Source of the DNA: an uncultured Coriobacteriaceae bacterium
GTDB lineage: Bacteria > Actinomycetota > Coriobacteriia > Coriobacteriales > Eggerthellaceae
Assembly (NCBI GenBank): GCA_902768975.1
Contig: CACXMZ010000005.1
Location: forward strand, 186,001-250,000
Length of the DNA stretch: 64,000 bases
Reading direction: 5' to 3'
Shown piece after piece: positions 1 to 9,635 of the stretch; position 1 is the first letter of the stretch; every line of letters begins with the position of its first letter. Below the pieces are notes generated by a model that made no database searches, was not told the DNA's origin, and saw nothing but the letters and a program-made list of their open reading frames with translations. Both the position numbers and the translations under genes were made by a program.

Positions 1-564
1 GGCTTCTTCAGCAAGCACTTCGGCAGAAGGTTGAACATTCAAGCCACAGTCGCTAAAAAGCAACATGCCATTTTCGCCATATTCGCTCTTTTCGCCGTCG
101 GGAAGAACCATGAGGAAGAAGGAGCTTACGTTTTTAACGCCAGGGGCCGTCTTCAAAACTTGTAGGGCCGCACGTAGAACGTCGCTTGTGGAATGGCAGG
201 CGCCTGCCACCATGCCGTCAGCTTCGCCAAGCTTGACCATCATGGTGCCAAAGTAGAGAACCTTGTCCATGGTAGCAAGGGCATCTTCTTCCGTAACGCC
301 CTTATGCTTGCGCAGCTCATAGAAGGCGTCGGCATAGCGCTGCTTTTCGGCAGAGGTCGCAACATCAACGATGCGAGCTCCGTCGAGCTTCTTGCCCGAA
401 GCATTGATTTCGGCTTCGTCGCCCAAGATGATGAGCTTAGCAAAACCTTTTTCGAGGATTTTTTCAGCTGCTTCAAGGGTACGAGGATCGTTGCCTTCGG
501 GAAGAACGATGGTTTTTACGTCCTTGGCCGCCAGATCGAACATAGAATCAATAAATGAACTCAT
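1..564 (-). CDS. pta: Phosphate acetyltransferase, N-terminal part (cut by window start)
   Basis: The 188 visible codons run without a stop off the left edge and match the N-terminal part of phosphate acetyltransferase, which interconverts acetyl-CoA and acetyl phosphate in acetate fermentation. Family landmarks are the opening segment with VLPEGNDPRTLEAA, then GMVAGACHST and the LFSDCGLNVQP segment near the edge. The ATG at 564 has an AAGGACGG ribosome site just upstream. A TTGACG hexamer at 634-639 (read on the minus strand) could be a -35 box. The family is about 320-330 residues, so roughly 140 residues lie outside the window. Identity is confident; whether ackA follows cannot be seen. 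Confidence 0.9.
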   Translation of the reverse strand, partial: MSSFIDSMFDLAAKDVKTIVLPEGNDPRTLEAAEKILEKGFAKLIILGDEAEINASGKKLDGARIVDVATSAEKQRYADAFYELRKHKGVTEEDALATMDKVLYFGTMMVKLGEADGMVAGACHSTSDVLRAALQVLKTAPGVKNVSSFFLMVLPDGEKSEYGENGMLLFSDCGLNVQPSAEVLAEEA

Positions 565-664
565 ATTGCCGTCCTTTTCTTGATGGAAATACCGCTAGAA
601 TAAGTTACCTAAAATACTGTTGTATCGTCAAGAAAAACCTTGACTTTTGACGGAGGCCAAAGAA

Positions 665-1684
665 GTGAAGACTATCAGTTTTGCTATCCCGTGCTATAAC
701 TCGGCTGCCTACATGGAAACGTGCATCAAAAGCCTGCTTTCCTGCGGTGATGACATCGAAATAATTATCGTGAACGACGGTTCAACGAAAGACAATACGT
801 CTGAAATTGCCCATGCCTACGAAAGCCGTTTCCCTGGTATTGTGCGTGCTGTCGACCAGGAGAACAGGGGGCATGGGGGAGCCGTTAACCACGGTCTTGA
901 AGAAGCAAAAGGCCTGTATTTTAAAGTGGTCGACTCCGACGACTGGCTCGACGAAACTGCCATGAAGGACTTGATGGCGTACCTACGCACCCAGGTTCAA
1001 GAAGACAATCCCTGTGACTTGGTTATTGCCAACTATATATACGACAAGGTAGACGAAGGCAAACAGACGGTAATGTCCTATACCAACGTGTTTCCCACAG
1101 ACCGCGTCTTTACCTGGGAAGAAATAGGGCGTTTCAGGCCAAGCCAATACCTGCTTATGCATAGCGTCTTTTATCGCACTCAGCTCCTAAAAGACGCCCA
1201 AGTTCAACTTCCCGAACATTGCTTCTATGTCGACAATATCTTTGTCTACGCCCCGCTTCCGCACGTTCAAACAATTCGTTATCTAAACCTCGATGTGTAC
1301 CACTATTACATTGGGCGTGAAGACCAAAGCGTTAACGAGAAAATCATGCTGTCGCGCATCGACCAGCAGCTGCATATTACGCGCTTCATGATAGACCACG
1401 TTAATCTTGAAGTAGTCCCAAATGAACAGCTGCGTGCATATATGTATAACTATCTTTCTATGATGATGTGCATCTGTAGTGTTTTCCTGCGGATGGAACC
1501 CACGGAAGAAAACGAACAAAAACGAGCCGAGATCTGGGAATATCTTCGCGCCAAGCGTCCGGAAATGTATGCCCGGGTTCGTGGGAATATTGTTAATTTC
1601 ACGACCAATTTCCCATCGCCCGCAGGGCGCGCATTGGCACTGGGCGGCTACCATCTGGCGCAAAAGATTTTTAAGTTCAACTAA
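665..1684 (+). CDS. Glycosyltransferase family 2
   Basis: A 339-residue GT-A fold glycosyltransferase that should transfer a sugar from a nucleotide donor to a cell-surface acceptor; the substrate is unknown. The N-terminal domain shows ISFAIPCYNSAAYM, the IIVNDGSTKDNT donor-binding loop, and VVDSDDWLD carrying the metal-binding DxD region. The remaining 220 residues are a typical variable acceptor domain, with no membrane segment seen. I choose GTG at 665 because GGAGG (653-657) lies 7 bases upstream; a TTG at 647 gives a six-residue longer reading without a ribosome site. It converges on dinB, with 5 bases between the stop codons. Confidence 0.85.
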   Translation: MKTISFAIPCYNSAAYMETCIKSLLSCGDDIEIIIVNDGSTKDNTSEIAHAYESRFPGIVRAVDQENRGHGGAVNHGLEEAKGLYFKVVDSDDWLDETAMKDLMAYLRTQVQEDNPCDLVIANYIYDKVDEGKQTVMSYTNVFPTDRVFTWEEIGRFRPSQYLLMHSVFYRTQLLKDAQVQLPEHCFYVDNIFVYAPLPHVQTIRYLNLDVYHYYIGREDQSVNEKIMLSRIDQQLHITRFMIDHVNLEVVPNEQLRAYMYNYLSMMMCICSVFLRMEPTEENEQKRAEIWEYLRAKRPEMYARVRGNIVNFTTNFPSPAGRALALGGYHLAQKIFKFN

Positions 1685-1689
1685 GCTAT

Positions 1690-2949
1690 TTATTTATAGT
1701 CGGCGGGATTTTTCGACGAAGACCCAGTGAGGTTTTCTAAGGTACGCATTTCGCTGCCAAGTACTACAGCTCCTTCACCAAATCGCTGGCGTATGGCGTC
1801 GGTCGCATGGCTCAGTTGCTTCTTTTGTTCGCGATTATGACCTTCTTCTTCGGACGTGGTATTGCCAAATAAGCTTAATTGACCCTCTGCTGAGTCGGTC
1901 AAATGGATAGCTGCTGCACCCACCAGCCGCAGGGGCATACCTTCAATCCATAGTTCGTCGAGTAAAACATTGAGCCGCGGGATAAAGTCATATTCGCTGT
2001 CACTCGCTTCATCGAGACTCGCGGTAGCAGTCTTTGCCTTCATGTCGGCATATTTGATCTTAAGGACAATGCCACGAGCAAAGCAGTCCTTCATACGAAG
2101 TCTGCGCGCAACCTTAGAAGCCACCGTTACAATAGCTGCTTCAATATCTTTGCGTTCAGTAAGGTCTTCTGCAAAACTCATCTCATTTGAAATTGATTTG
2201 ATTTCGTCTTCTGTGGTGACGGGGTCGGTGTCGGCGCCCAGACAACGTGCACGCATCATTTCCGCATTTTTACCAAATACTTTTTCAAGAATAATACTTT
2301 CCGCTTCGGCTACTTCACCCAAGGTACTAATGCCAAACTTCTTAAGCATCTCCTGGGCTACCGGGCCAATGCCGCTCATCACCTTGGTGGGCAAAGGGGC
2401 AAGAAACGCACGCTCACGCCCTGGGTACACCACCGTCAGGCCCTGGGGCTTGTCCATGTCAGATGCCACCTTGGCAACCGACTTTGAAACACCGAGCCCA
2501 ATGGATGCCGTCACGCCAAGTTTGGCAACTTCTGCCTGGATGCTTCGCGCAATTTCAACAGGGTCTTCACTGATATAGCGCGTGGGGCTAATGTCAAGAA
2601 AGGCTTCGTCAATGCTTACTTGCTGGAGTAGGGGGCTTTTTGAACGCATAATGTCCATGACCTGCTTCGATACTTCGCTATATCGGTGGTAATGCCCATG
2701 GGTCCAAATGGCGTCGGGGCATAATTTAGCAGCAGTTGAAGCTGGCATGGCGCTCCGAACACCATAGGCCCGCGCTTCGTACGAACAGGTTGAAACCACG
2801 CCGCGTTTGTCCGCTGAGCCACCCACAATAATGGGCTTTCCGCGCCACGCAGGGTGGTCGAGCTGTTCAACTGAAGCGAAAAATGCATCTAGATCTAGCA
2901 AAAGAATTGCTCGACCCTTCCAGCTTTCTTTGTCTGTAACAATTTCCAT
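1690..2949 (-). CDS. dinB: DNA polymerase IV (Y family, error-prone)
   Basis: A 419-residue translesion polymerase. The catalytic core is visible: LLLDLDAFFASVEQ with the first metal aspartate and steric-gate region, SYEARAYGVRSAMP, and the SIDEAFLDIS motif with the second acidic pair. A helix-hairpin-helix/thumb region follows (PTKVMSGIGPVAQEMLKKFGI), then a little-finger domain. The C-terminal tail of about 60 residues is polar and poorly conserved; no clear beta-clamp motif stands out. Its 146-bp upstream gap, shared with the divergent aminotransferase-like gene, contains no GAAC-N4-GTTC site, so SOS control is not supported by the sequence, unlike lexA and recA in this window. Confidence 0.93.
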   Translation of the reverse strand: MEIVTDKESWKGRAILLLDLDAFFASVEQLDHPAWRGKPIIVGGSADKRGVVSTCSYEARAYGVRSAMPASTAAKLCPDAIWTHGHYHRYSEVSKQVMDIMRSKSPLLQQVSIDEAFLDISPTRYISEDPVEIARSIQAEVAKLGVTASIGLGVSKSVAKVASDMDKPQGLTVVYPGRERAFLAPLPTKVMSGIGPVAQEMLKKFGISTLGEVAEAESIILEKVFGKNAEMMRARCLGADTDPVTTEDEIKSISNEMSFAEDLTERKDIEAAIVTVASKVARRLRMKDCFARGIVLKIKYADMKAKTATASLDEASDSEYDFIPRLNVLLDELWIEGMPLRLVGAAAIHLTDSAEGQLSLFGNTTSEEEGHNREQKKQLSHATDAIRQRFGEGAVVLGSEMRTLENLTGSSSKNPADYK

Positions 2950-3095
2950 AAAAAATAGTCTATCACCCCCTTGCCCAAAACGTTCATTGTGTTAGCATGG
3001 GTAACCCGCATCAAGTGCTCTTACATGCTTCTCTATTCGAATCTGATGCGTTTTACCAAACTTAAACGCAGCCACATTCAGCACGGGGAGGTGTA

Positions 3096-4223
3096 ATGGC
3101 TTCGCTTTTCAATATACAGTCGAATCTACGTGAAGCCGCACGCGCTTTGCCCGACAAGCCTGTTGCCATGCCCTACGACATGCGCAGCGAAGTAAGCTGG
3201 ATTGACTTTACCAATCACACCAATCCGCTTGGAACACCTAAGCCCATCGTGCAAGAAATACATACGGCCCTGGTCGACGGTGAGCACTGTTATATTCCCG
3301 ATCACGACGGCCGTTCCTTCCGTCATTCTATTGGCAACTACCTGGGTCTTGCCGCTGAAAACATTTTGCTCGGTACTTCGGTTTCGCAGCTTATTACCTA
3401 TGCGGCTTGCGCCTTCGACTATACGACGGTTGGCGTGAGCGAACCGTGCCCCTTGTCGTACGAAACGGCTATTGGCAATGCGGGGCACAGTATTCTCCCA
3501 TTGCAAAACCCCATTTCATTTGCCCCGGTAGACGCCCACCATGCCTTTTTGCAGGGTAACTTTAAGGGTCTGGTCCTGGGCAACCCTACCTATCCCACAT
3601 CACGCCTAATCCCCAAACCACAATTAAAGCAATACCTTGAAACCCTGGACTGGCTTATCGTCGATGAAAGCAATATCGAGCTCACCATCGGGGGTGAAAG
3701 TGCTGTTGGGCTCGTAGAGTCGTATCCTAATCTCATTGTTATAAGAAGCGCTTCGACCACCTATGGCATGCCTGGTATTCCCATCTGCTACATGGTTGCC
3801 CACCATGAAATGATTTCCCATATTGAACAATTCTATGCTGGCAGCGATATTGGCATGTTTGGCGAAGTACTTGCCTACCAGCTAGTATCTCAGAATATAT
3901 ATTTAGACGAAACGCATGACTTTCTGGAAAACGAAATCCCTTGGATGCAATGCCATCTCAGCTTGCTTCCTGGCGTAAATATCTTCCCGGCTGAAGCCAA
4001 CTTCGTCCTCTGCGAATTTAACCCTTCACCTGAAATGGAATTAGGTGTGGGCAGCGTGCAAGAATTGGTAACGAACCTCCAGCTTGCAGGCTTCCTGGTT
4101 GACGACTTGCACGACACGCCAGGCCTTCCGCACAATAATTTCTTCTGCGTAGCCGTACGCTTACGCGAAGAAAACGAGCGCCTGCTTTCTGCCATGCGCT
4201 CGATAATTAAATCCTTCGATTAA
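3096..4223 (+). CDS. Aminotransferase-fold protein (HisC/CobD-like) lacking the PLP lysine
   Basis: A 375-residue protein with the overall layout of fold-type I aminotransferases of the histidinol-phosphate aminotransferase / threonine-phosphate decarboxylase group: NHTNPLGTP near the N-terminus, VLGNPTYPTSRL, IVDESNIEL, NLIVIRSASTTYGMPGI and a C-terminal VAVRLREENERLL arginine. Key cofactor residues are changed. The usual SK or TK lysine that binds PLP is Thr (RSAST-T-YGMPG), the Asn of NNPTG is Tyr, the Tyr of DEAY is Asn, and the second Arg after the lysine loop is Pro. The cofactor aspartate (DES) remains. GGGGAGG precedes the ATG. It is either a non-catalytic homologue with a new role or a decaying enzyme; the intact 375-codon frame favours the former. 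Confidence 0.75.
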   Translation: MASLFNIQSNLREAARALPDKPVAMPYDMRSEVSWIDFTNHTNPLGTPKPIVQEIHTALVDGEHCYIPDHDGRSFRHSIGNYLGLAAENILLGTSVSQLITYAACAFDYTTVGVSEPCPLSYETAIGNAGHSILPLQNPISFAPVDAHHAFLQGNFKGLVLGNPTYPTSRLIPKPQLKQYLETLDWLIVDESNIELTIGGESAVGLVESYPNLIVIRSASTTYGMPGIPICYMVAHHEMISHIEQFYAGSDIGMFGEVLAYQLVSQNIYLDETHDFLENEIPWMQCHLSLLPGVNIFPAEANFVLCEFNPSPEMELGVGSVQELVTNLQLAGFLVDDLHDTPGLPHNNFFCVAVRLREENERLLSAMRSIIKSFD

Positions 4224-4237
4224 TGTAAAGCTGAATC

Positions 4238-5122
4238 TTAGTCGCGCGACTCGGCCCAATAAAAGACCGACATGGTACCCGGGCCAGAATGTGAACCGAT
4301 AACGGGGTCGAGCTGGTTAACAATGATTTCGCAGTCTGCAAAGGTGGCGTCGCCCTGTATGAGTTCAACAAGAACCTGGGCATCTTCAATGCAGTCGCCA
4401 TGACTAATACCAATATAGTGCGGCTCTATGCTTGGTTCGTATGTTTTCTTCAGATGGTCGAACAAGGCCTGGATTGAATGCTTACGCCCACGCACTTTTT
4501 CCATAGGAATAAGGCGGCCTTCATTGCTTACTTGCAGTATGGGCTTAATAGATAAAATGTTTCCCGCTGTTGCGCTTGTGCGCGAAACGCGCCCGCCGCG
4601 GTATAAATAAACGAGGTCGTCAACGGTAAACCACGACCCAACATTGAAGCGCTTTTCCACGATACTGGCATGAACTTCTTCAATGCTCTTGCCCAAACTG
4701 CGAAGGTGGGCTGCGTGCAGGACTAAGAGCCCTTCACCAAGGGCTGCTGCGCAGGTGTCGATGTAGTAAGCCTTGCGTTCGGGGTATTCCTTCAAGAGGT
4801 CGACAAGAATGCTTTCGGTCGATTCGTAGGTACCCGAAAGGGCACTTGAAAAGCCAACGTAAAGAATATCTTCGCCAGCCTCAAAAAGACTGCGAATAGT
4901 GTCGATTGACGTATTTTGGTAGGGGAGGCTGGTGGTATAAACAACACCCTTGCGCATATTTTCGTAGAAAGCCTTAAGGTCGGTCGGGGAAGCAGGGTCG
5001 TATGCGGGGTATTCTTCTTCACCGCTCATATATCGCAGGGGCAAAATAACCAGACCTAATTCATCAATGATGTGGTCTGGCAAATTGCAGCTCGAGTCAG
5101 TGAGGATAGTGAAATTAGCCAT
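4238..5122 (-). CDS. DegV family fatty-acid-binding protein
   Basis: A 294-residue DegV protein, a two-domain family that binds a fatty acid and, where studied, hands it to the FakA kinase. The sequence begins with ILTDSSCNLP and continues with TTSLPYQNT, the VGFSSALSGTYEST phosphate/lipid-head loop, IDTCAAALGEGLLV, and FTVDDLVYLYRGGRVSRTSATAG, all family hallmarks. Its length is normal (about 280-295). It is divergent from ileS across an 83-bp gap in which a minus-strand TATACT lies at 5150-5155 as a possible -10 box. No fakA homologue is in the window, so the partner must be elsewhere. Confidence 0.9.
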   Translation of the reverse strand: MANFTILTDSSCNLPDHIIDELGLVILPLRYMSGEEEYPAYDPASPTDLKAFYENMRKGVVYTTSLPYQNTSIDTIRSLFEAGEDILYVGFSSALSGTYESTESILVDLLKEYPERKAYYIDTCAAALGEGLLVLHAAHLRSLGKSIEEVHASIVEKRFNVGSWFTVDDLVYLYRGGRVSRTSATAGNILSIKPILQVSNEGRLIPMEKVRGRKHSIQALFDHLKKTYEPSIEPHYIGISHGDCIEDAQVLVELIQGDATFADCEIIVNQLDPVIGSHSGPGTMSVFYWAESRD

Positions 5123-5205
5123 GTGTCATCTTTCTCTTTTGTTTTGACTAGTATAATAGTTTAGTTTTGTATCAAATTGAATTCACAAAGTTATGAGGAA
5201 TATTC

Positions 5206-8037
5206 ATGGCAAACGACTACAAACAAACAATGATTTTTCCGAATACGGACTTCGACATGCGCGCGAACCTTCCGGAAAACGAACCGAAGCGCCTTGCATG
5301 GTGGGAAGAAATAGACATCTACCATAAGGTCCTTGAGAAGAATGCAGATGGTGAACCGTTTATTCTGCATGACGGGCCTCCGTATGCTAACGGGCCTATT
5401 CATATTGGCCATGCCTTTAATAAGATCCTCAAAGACTTTGTCAATAAAAGCCATGCACAAAAGGGTTATTTCACGCCCTATATTCCTGGGTGGGACTGCC
5501 ATGGCCAGCCCATTGAACATGAAGTGGAAAAGAAGCTCGGCACGGAAAAAATGAACGCGCTTTCCCAGGCAAAGATTCGCGAGCTGTGCCGTGAATGGGC
5601 GGAAAAGTTCGTAGACATTCAGCGTAACGGGTTTAAACGCCTTGGTGTTAATGCGGACTGGGACAGGCCTTATTTAACCTATACGCCCAGCTACGAGTCT
5701 GCCAATGTTGAAGTATTCAAGCAAATGTATCTGGACGGCGCCGTGTATAGGGGCCGTAAGCCCATTCACTGGTGTAAGCATTGCCACACGGCACTCGCCG
5801 AAGCTGAAATTGAATACGGCGACGAAACTTCACCTTCTATCTATGTGAAATTCAAGCTCGACAGCGTTCCTGAAGTCTTTGCCCAAGCAGGCGTTGACAT
5901 TGTACACGCCTGGGTGCTTATTTGGACTACCACGCCCTGGACGCTGCCTGCCAACGCTGCGGTAACGCTTGGCCCTGACTATGACTATTGCTTTGTCAAA
6001 GTGGGGGACAGCTTCCTCCTTTTCGCTAAGGACATGGTCGAAGCTGTCGCTGAAGACACGGGCTGGGAAAGCTATGAAGTAGTTTCAGAGGCGGGTGAAG
6101 CAGTTACCGTAAAAGGTGCTGCCCTCGAAGGCTTAACATATGAAACGCCCATTATGCATGAAGTGCAAGGTCGTTTTATTTTGGGCGATTTTGTCACCAT
6201 GGACGCAGGTACGGGTGTGGTTCATACCGCCCCAGGCCACGGTGTCGATGACTATTTGGCTGGTCAAAAATACGGTATTGAAACCCTCATGCCCGTGGAC
6301 GACGACGGGCGTTTCATGGACTATGTCGAACATTTTGCAGGCATGGACACGAATGAAGCTAACCCGCATATCATAGAATGGCTGCGCGAACAGGGCACCT
6401 TGGTTGGGCATAAAGACATCAACCATAGCTACCCTCACTGCTGGCGCTGCCATGAACCAGTTATCTTCCGCGCCACCGACCAATGGTTTGTTTCCATGGA
6501 CAAGACGGGCCTGCGTGAAGCTGCCCTCGACCAGATCCATAACCATGTGAATTTCATCCCCGAATGGGGCGTTAACCGTATTGGCGCTATGGTGGCCGAC
6601 CGTCCCGACTGGTGCATTAGCCGCCAGCGTAACTGGGGTGTGCCAATTCCTGTTTTTAAGTGCAAGAGCTGCGGTGAAACGGTTGCAACTGAAGCCACCT
6701 TCGATGCCGTTATCGACCTCTTCAACAAGGAAGGCGCCGACGCCTGGTTTACGCGCGAACCGTCTGAGTACTTACCGGCAGGTACCTGCTGTTCTTCCTG
6801 CGGCGGTACTGAACTGCTTCCCGACGACAATATCGTAGACGTCTGGTGGGAGAGTGGTGTTTCCCATGTCGGTGTATTAAAGCATCGTGAAGAAGAAGAC
6901 CACCTTCATTGGCCAGCTGAAATGTACCTCGAAGGTTCCGACCAACATCGCGGTTGGTTCCAGAGTTCACTGCTCTGTGGTGTTGGAGCCTTTGGTACAG
7001 CGCCCTATAAAAATGTTATGTGCTGCGGCTTCACCGTCGACGAAAACGGCGAAAAGATGAGCAAGTCCAAGGGCAACGGCGTTGACCCAGCCGACGTTAT
7101 CGCTCAATATGGTGCCGACGTCCTGCGTCTGTGGGTTTTCTCGAGCGACTATTCCGTCGACGTGTCTATCGGTGACGAAATTCTTAAAGGAACGAGCGAC
7201 GCGTATCGCAAATTCCGTAATACCCTGCGTTTTATCTTGGGTGCCCTTGACGACTTCGACGACGAACGTGATGCCGTAAAGTCCTTCGACGACCTCTTCC
7301 CTGAAGACCAGTGGGCCATGGCCCGTCTTGCCCAAGTGCTCGAAGAAGTAAACGCCGGTTATGACGCCTACCAGTACCATAAGGTCTTCCATTGCCTCTA
7401 TGACTTTATGGGTGAAGTATCGAGTATTTATCTTGACCCACGCAAGGACCGTCTGTATGCCGACGCGACGAATTCACTGGGCCGTCGCAGCGCTCAAACC
7501 GTTCTCATGAATGTGCTTGAAGTTCTTGTGCGCGTACTAGTGCCGGTACTTTCCTTTACGACTGAAGAAGTGTGGCAGCATTACCCACCAGCCATGCGCA
7601 ATCGCGAAGGGCGCCCCGTAAGCGTGCAGCTTGCTGGATGGCCTGAACGCGGCGACTTCTATCCTGCCTTGCCAGCAGAAACGCAGGGCCTCCTGGCAGA
7701 CTACGAAGCGGCGCTTGCTATTCGCGACGTTGCCAAAAAGGCCTTGGAAGACTCAGGCTTCAACAAGAGCCAAGAAGCTGAACTGGTGCTCACGCTTCCC
7801 GAAGATCTTTACGAAGTAGCTTCCCGCTACGACAAGCGCGTGTTTGAGGAGCTGTTTATTGTGTCTTCGGTTAGCTTCGAAAAGGGCGAAGAGGCGAACT
7901 GTGTGGCAAAGGCTTCCGCCCACGAAAAATGCCCGCGTTGCTGGAACTATCGCGAGCTCGGTGGCAACAGTGCCCATCCCGGTGTATGCCAACGCTGCGG
8001 TGACGTTTTGGACGAACTAGGTTATACCGAAGCATAA
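5206..8037 (+). CDS. ileS: Isoleucyl-tRNA synthetase
   Basis: A 943-residue class I synthetase that charges tRNA-Ile. The HIGH motif is in PIHIGHAFNKIL. The editing (CP1) insertion contains TTTPWTLPAN and the GTGVVHTAPGHG proofreading segment. The signature loop is EKMSKSKGNG, followed by an anticodon-binding helical domain and a C-terminal zinc-binding knuckle (CPRCW...CQRCG), which marks the bacterial zinc-bearing form. GAGG lies 7 bases before the ATG. The leader is only about 80 bases, too short for a T-box. The stop codon overlaps the lspA start as TAATG, so translation is probably coupled. Confidence 0.97.
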   Translation: MANDYKQTMIFPNTDFDMRANLPENEPKRLAWWEEIDIYHKVLEKNADGEPFILHDGPPYANGPIHIGHAFNKILKDFVNKSHAQKGYFTPYIPGWDCHGQPIEHEVEKKLGTEKMNALSQAKIRELCREWAEKFVDIQRNGFKRLGVNADWDRPYLTYTPSYESANVEVFKQMYLDGAVYRGRKPIHWCKHCHTALAEAEIEYGDETSPSIYVKFKLDSVPEVFAQAGVDIVHAWVLIWTTTPWTLPANAAVTLGPDYDYCFVKVGDSFLLFAKDMVEAVAEDTGWESYEVVSEAGEAVTVKGAALEGLTYETPIMHEVQGRFILGDFVTMDAGTGVVHTAPGHGVDDYLAGQKYGIETLMPVDDDGRFMDYVEHFAGMDTNEANPHIIEWLREQGTLVGHKDINHSYPHCWRCHEPVIFRATDQWFVSMDKTGLREAALDQIHNHVNFIPEWGVNRIGAMVADRPDWCISRQRNWGVPIPVFKCKSCGETVATEATFDAVIDLFNKEGADAWFTREPSEYLPAGTCCSSCGGTELLPDDNIVDVWWESGVSHVGVLKHREEEDHLHWPAEMYLEGSDQHRGWFQSSLLCGVGAFGTAPYKNVMCCGFTVDENGEKMSKSKGNGVDPADVIAQYGADVLRLWVFSSDYSVDVSIGDEILKGTSDAYRKFRNTLRFILGALDDFDDERDAVKSFDDLFPEDQWAMARLAQVLEEVNAGYDAYQYHKVFHCLYDFMGEVSSIYLDPRKDRLYADATNSLGRRSAQTVLMNVLEVLVRVLVPVLSFTTEEVWQHYPPAMRNREGRPVSVQLAGWPERGDFYPALPAETQGLLADYEAALAIRDVAKKALEDSGFNKSQEAELVLTLPEDLYEVASRYDKRVFEELFIVSSVSFEKGEEANCVAKASAHEKCPRCWNYRELGGNSAHPGVCQRCGDVLDELGYTEA

Positions 8038-8552
8038 TGAAGCACGCCAAGCCAGCCCAAGGTGCACCCTTTGGTGTAAAGCTTGCTCTCTTTATGGGGG
8101 TAAGCTTGGTGTGGCTTGTGCTCGACCGTATTACTAAAATTTGGGCCGACGGCGCCGAACCTGGCACCGTGCTCGTAGAAGACATTGGAGGACTCTTTGA
8201 GTTTGTCCTGGTACACAACACCGGTGCCGCCTGGGGCATGTTTTCTAATTCAACTTTTGCCCTCGGTATATTTAGCCTCGTGGTCTGTGCCGTTATCCTG
8301 GTAGTCCTTTGCACTTACATTCGCAAAGAGGGCAACCTCCTGCAGGTCTTTTTCCTGGCCTGCGTATTTGCGGGCGGCTTAGGTAATGCTATCGACCGTA
8401 TGGCTTATTCGTACGTTATCGACTTCATTAATGCCAAGTTTATTAGCTTCCCCGTGTTTAACGTTGCCGACATTGGCGTGACCTGCGGCATAGTTCTTTT
8501 TATGCTTGCAACCTTTATTCATGACAGCCAGCGAAGCCGTAAGGACGCATAA
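8037..8552 (+). CDS. lspA: Lipoprotein signal peptidase (signal peptidase II)
   Basis: A 171-residue integral membrane aspartyl protease that removes signal peptides from prolipoproteins after lipidation. Four hydrophobic segments are evident. The two catalytic aspartates lie in GNAIDRM and FNVADIGV, and the HNTGAAWGMF loop is a family signature. Its length is typical (150-180). It sits between ileS (TAATG overlap) and rluD (no gap), a very common ileS-lspA-rluD arrangement in Gram-positive bacteria, so a single transcript is likely. Confidence 0.95.
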   Translation: MKHAKPAQGAPFGVKLALFMGVSLVWLVLDRITKIWADGAEPGTVLVEDIGGLFEFVLVHNTGAAWGMFSNSTFALGIFSLVVCAVILVVLCTYIRKEGNLLQVFFLACVFAGGLGNAIDRMAYSYVIDFINAKFISFPVFNVADIGVTCGIVLFMLATFIHDSQRSRKDA

Positions 8553-9590
8553 ATGGCTGCCTCATATTCAATACAGGTTGAAGGTGCTCACGACGGCATG
8601 CGCCTCGATGCATTTCTGGCCGAAACGGGCTCTTATGCCAGCCGTAGCGCCGCAGTAAAAGCCATTGAATCGGGCCTTGTTTTTGTAAACGGTGCTCAGC
8701 AGTCGAAAAAGCATGTCCTTGCATTGGGTGAAACCGTTGTATACGAGGCTTTACCCGAACGCGAACTTCCGCCCCTCCAGGGCGAAGACATACCGCTCGA
8801 CATTCGCTACGAAGACGAACATCTTCTGGTAATAAGTAAGCAAACAGGTTTGTGCGTTCACCCTTCGCCTGGCCACTATGGGTCAACCTTGTGCCATGCC
8901 TTGGTATATAAATACGGGCGCGAAAACCTGGCCCACATCCAAGGGGGCGACCGCCCCGGTATTGTCCACCGCCTCGACATGGAAACAAGCGGGCTTATGC
9001 TCTGTGCCAAAACCGACGAAGCGGGCGACCTGCTCCAGGATATGATTCGCTTACGCACGGTGGATCGGCGCTATCTGGCCTTGGTGCATGGCAATATTGC
9101 TCACAACACGGGCATGATAGACCAACCTATTACGCGGGGTTATACCGACCGTTTACGTATGGTAGTAAGCGACCGCGGCAATTCACGCCAGGCTATTACA
9201 ACTTTTACCGTGCTCGAACGTTTTGAAGCAGCAGGAAAGGACAACGGCTTTAGCTTGCTGGAATGTAAGCTCTACACGGGCCGTACGCATCAGATTCGTG
9301 TACATATGGAATATATTGGCCACTGCTGTGTTGGTGACCCGCTCTATTCTTGGGGTCCTGAACAGGCACAACTTGGGCTTGAAAAGCGCCAATTCCTTCA
9401 TTCCTATGCCCTTGGATTCGAGCACCCCTATACCCACGAATATCTCAGCTTTATCGATGGTCTACCACCCGACTTGCAGGCATCGTATGACCTTATTAAA
9501 GAGCGGAGCATGGGTAAAACCGAAGATGGCCAGCGCATTCTAAACGAAATACAAAATGCCCCGGTACAAAGCGAAGCTATTCAACTGTAA
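8553..9590 (+). CDS. rluD: RluA/RluD family 23S rRNA pseudouridine synthase
   Basis: A 345-residue RNA modification enzyme. Residues about 11-70 form an S4 RNA-binding domain (MRLDAFLAETGSYASRSAA). The catalytic domain contains HRLDMETSGLML with the nucleophilic aspartate, followed by LECKLYTGRTHQIRVHM, both diagnostic of the RluA/RluD class. The S4 domain favours an RluD-like enzyme acting on large-subunit rRNA; the exact uridine cannot be told from sequence. The ATG follows the lspA stop codon without a gap, and AAGGAC lies within the end of lspA. The C-terminal 30 residues form a polar tail. Confidence 0.9.
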   Translation: MAASYSIQVEGAHDGMRLDAFLAETGSYASRSAAVKAIESGLVFVNGAQQSKKHVLALGETVVYEALPERELPPLQGEDIPLDIRYEDEHLLVISKQTGLCVHPSPGHYGSTLCHALVYKYGRENLAHIQGGDRPGIVHRLDMETSGLMLCAKTDEAGDLLQDMIRLRTVDRRYLALVHGNIAHNTGMIDQPITRGYTDRLRMVVSDRGNSRQAITTFTVLERFEAAGKDNGFSLLECKLYTGRTHQIRVHMEYIGHCCVGDPLYSWGPEQAQLGLEKRQFLHSYALGFEHPYTHEYLSFIDGLPPDLQASYDLIKERSMGKTEDGQRILNEIQNAPVQSEAIQL

Positions 9591-9635
9591 AGAAACAATC
9601 CGCTTCTTTATATTATTTGTACGTGTGGGTCTCGC

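Noticed and set aside
2950-3095. SOS control of dinB
   Set aside because: I looked for GAAC-N4-GTTC in the upstream gap and found none, in contrast with lexA and recA.
5123-5205. T-box riboswitch before ileS
   Set aside because: Only 83 bases separate ileS from divergent degV, too short for a T-box specifier stem plus antiterminator, and no T-box core sequence is seen.
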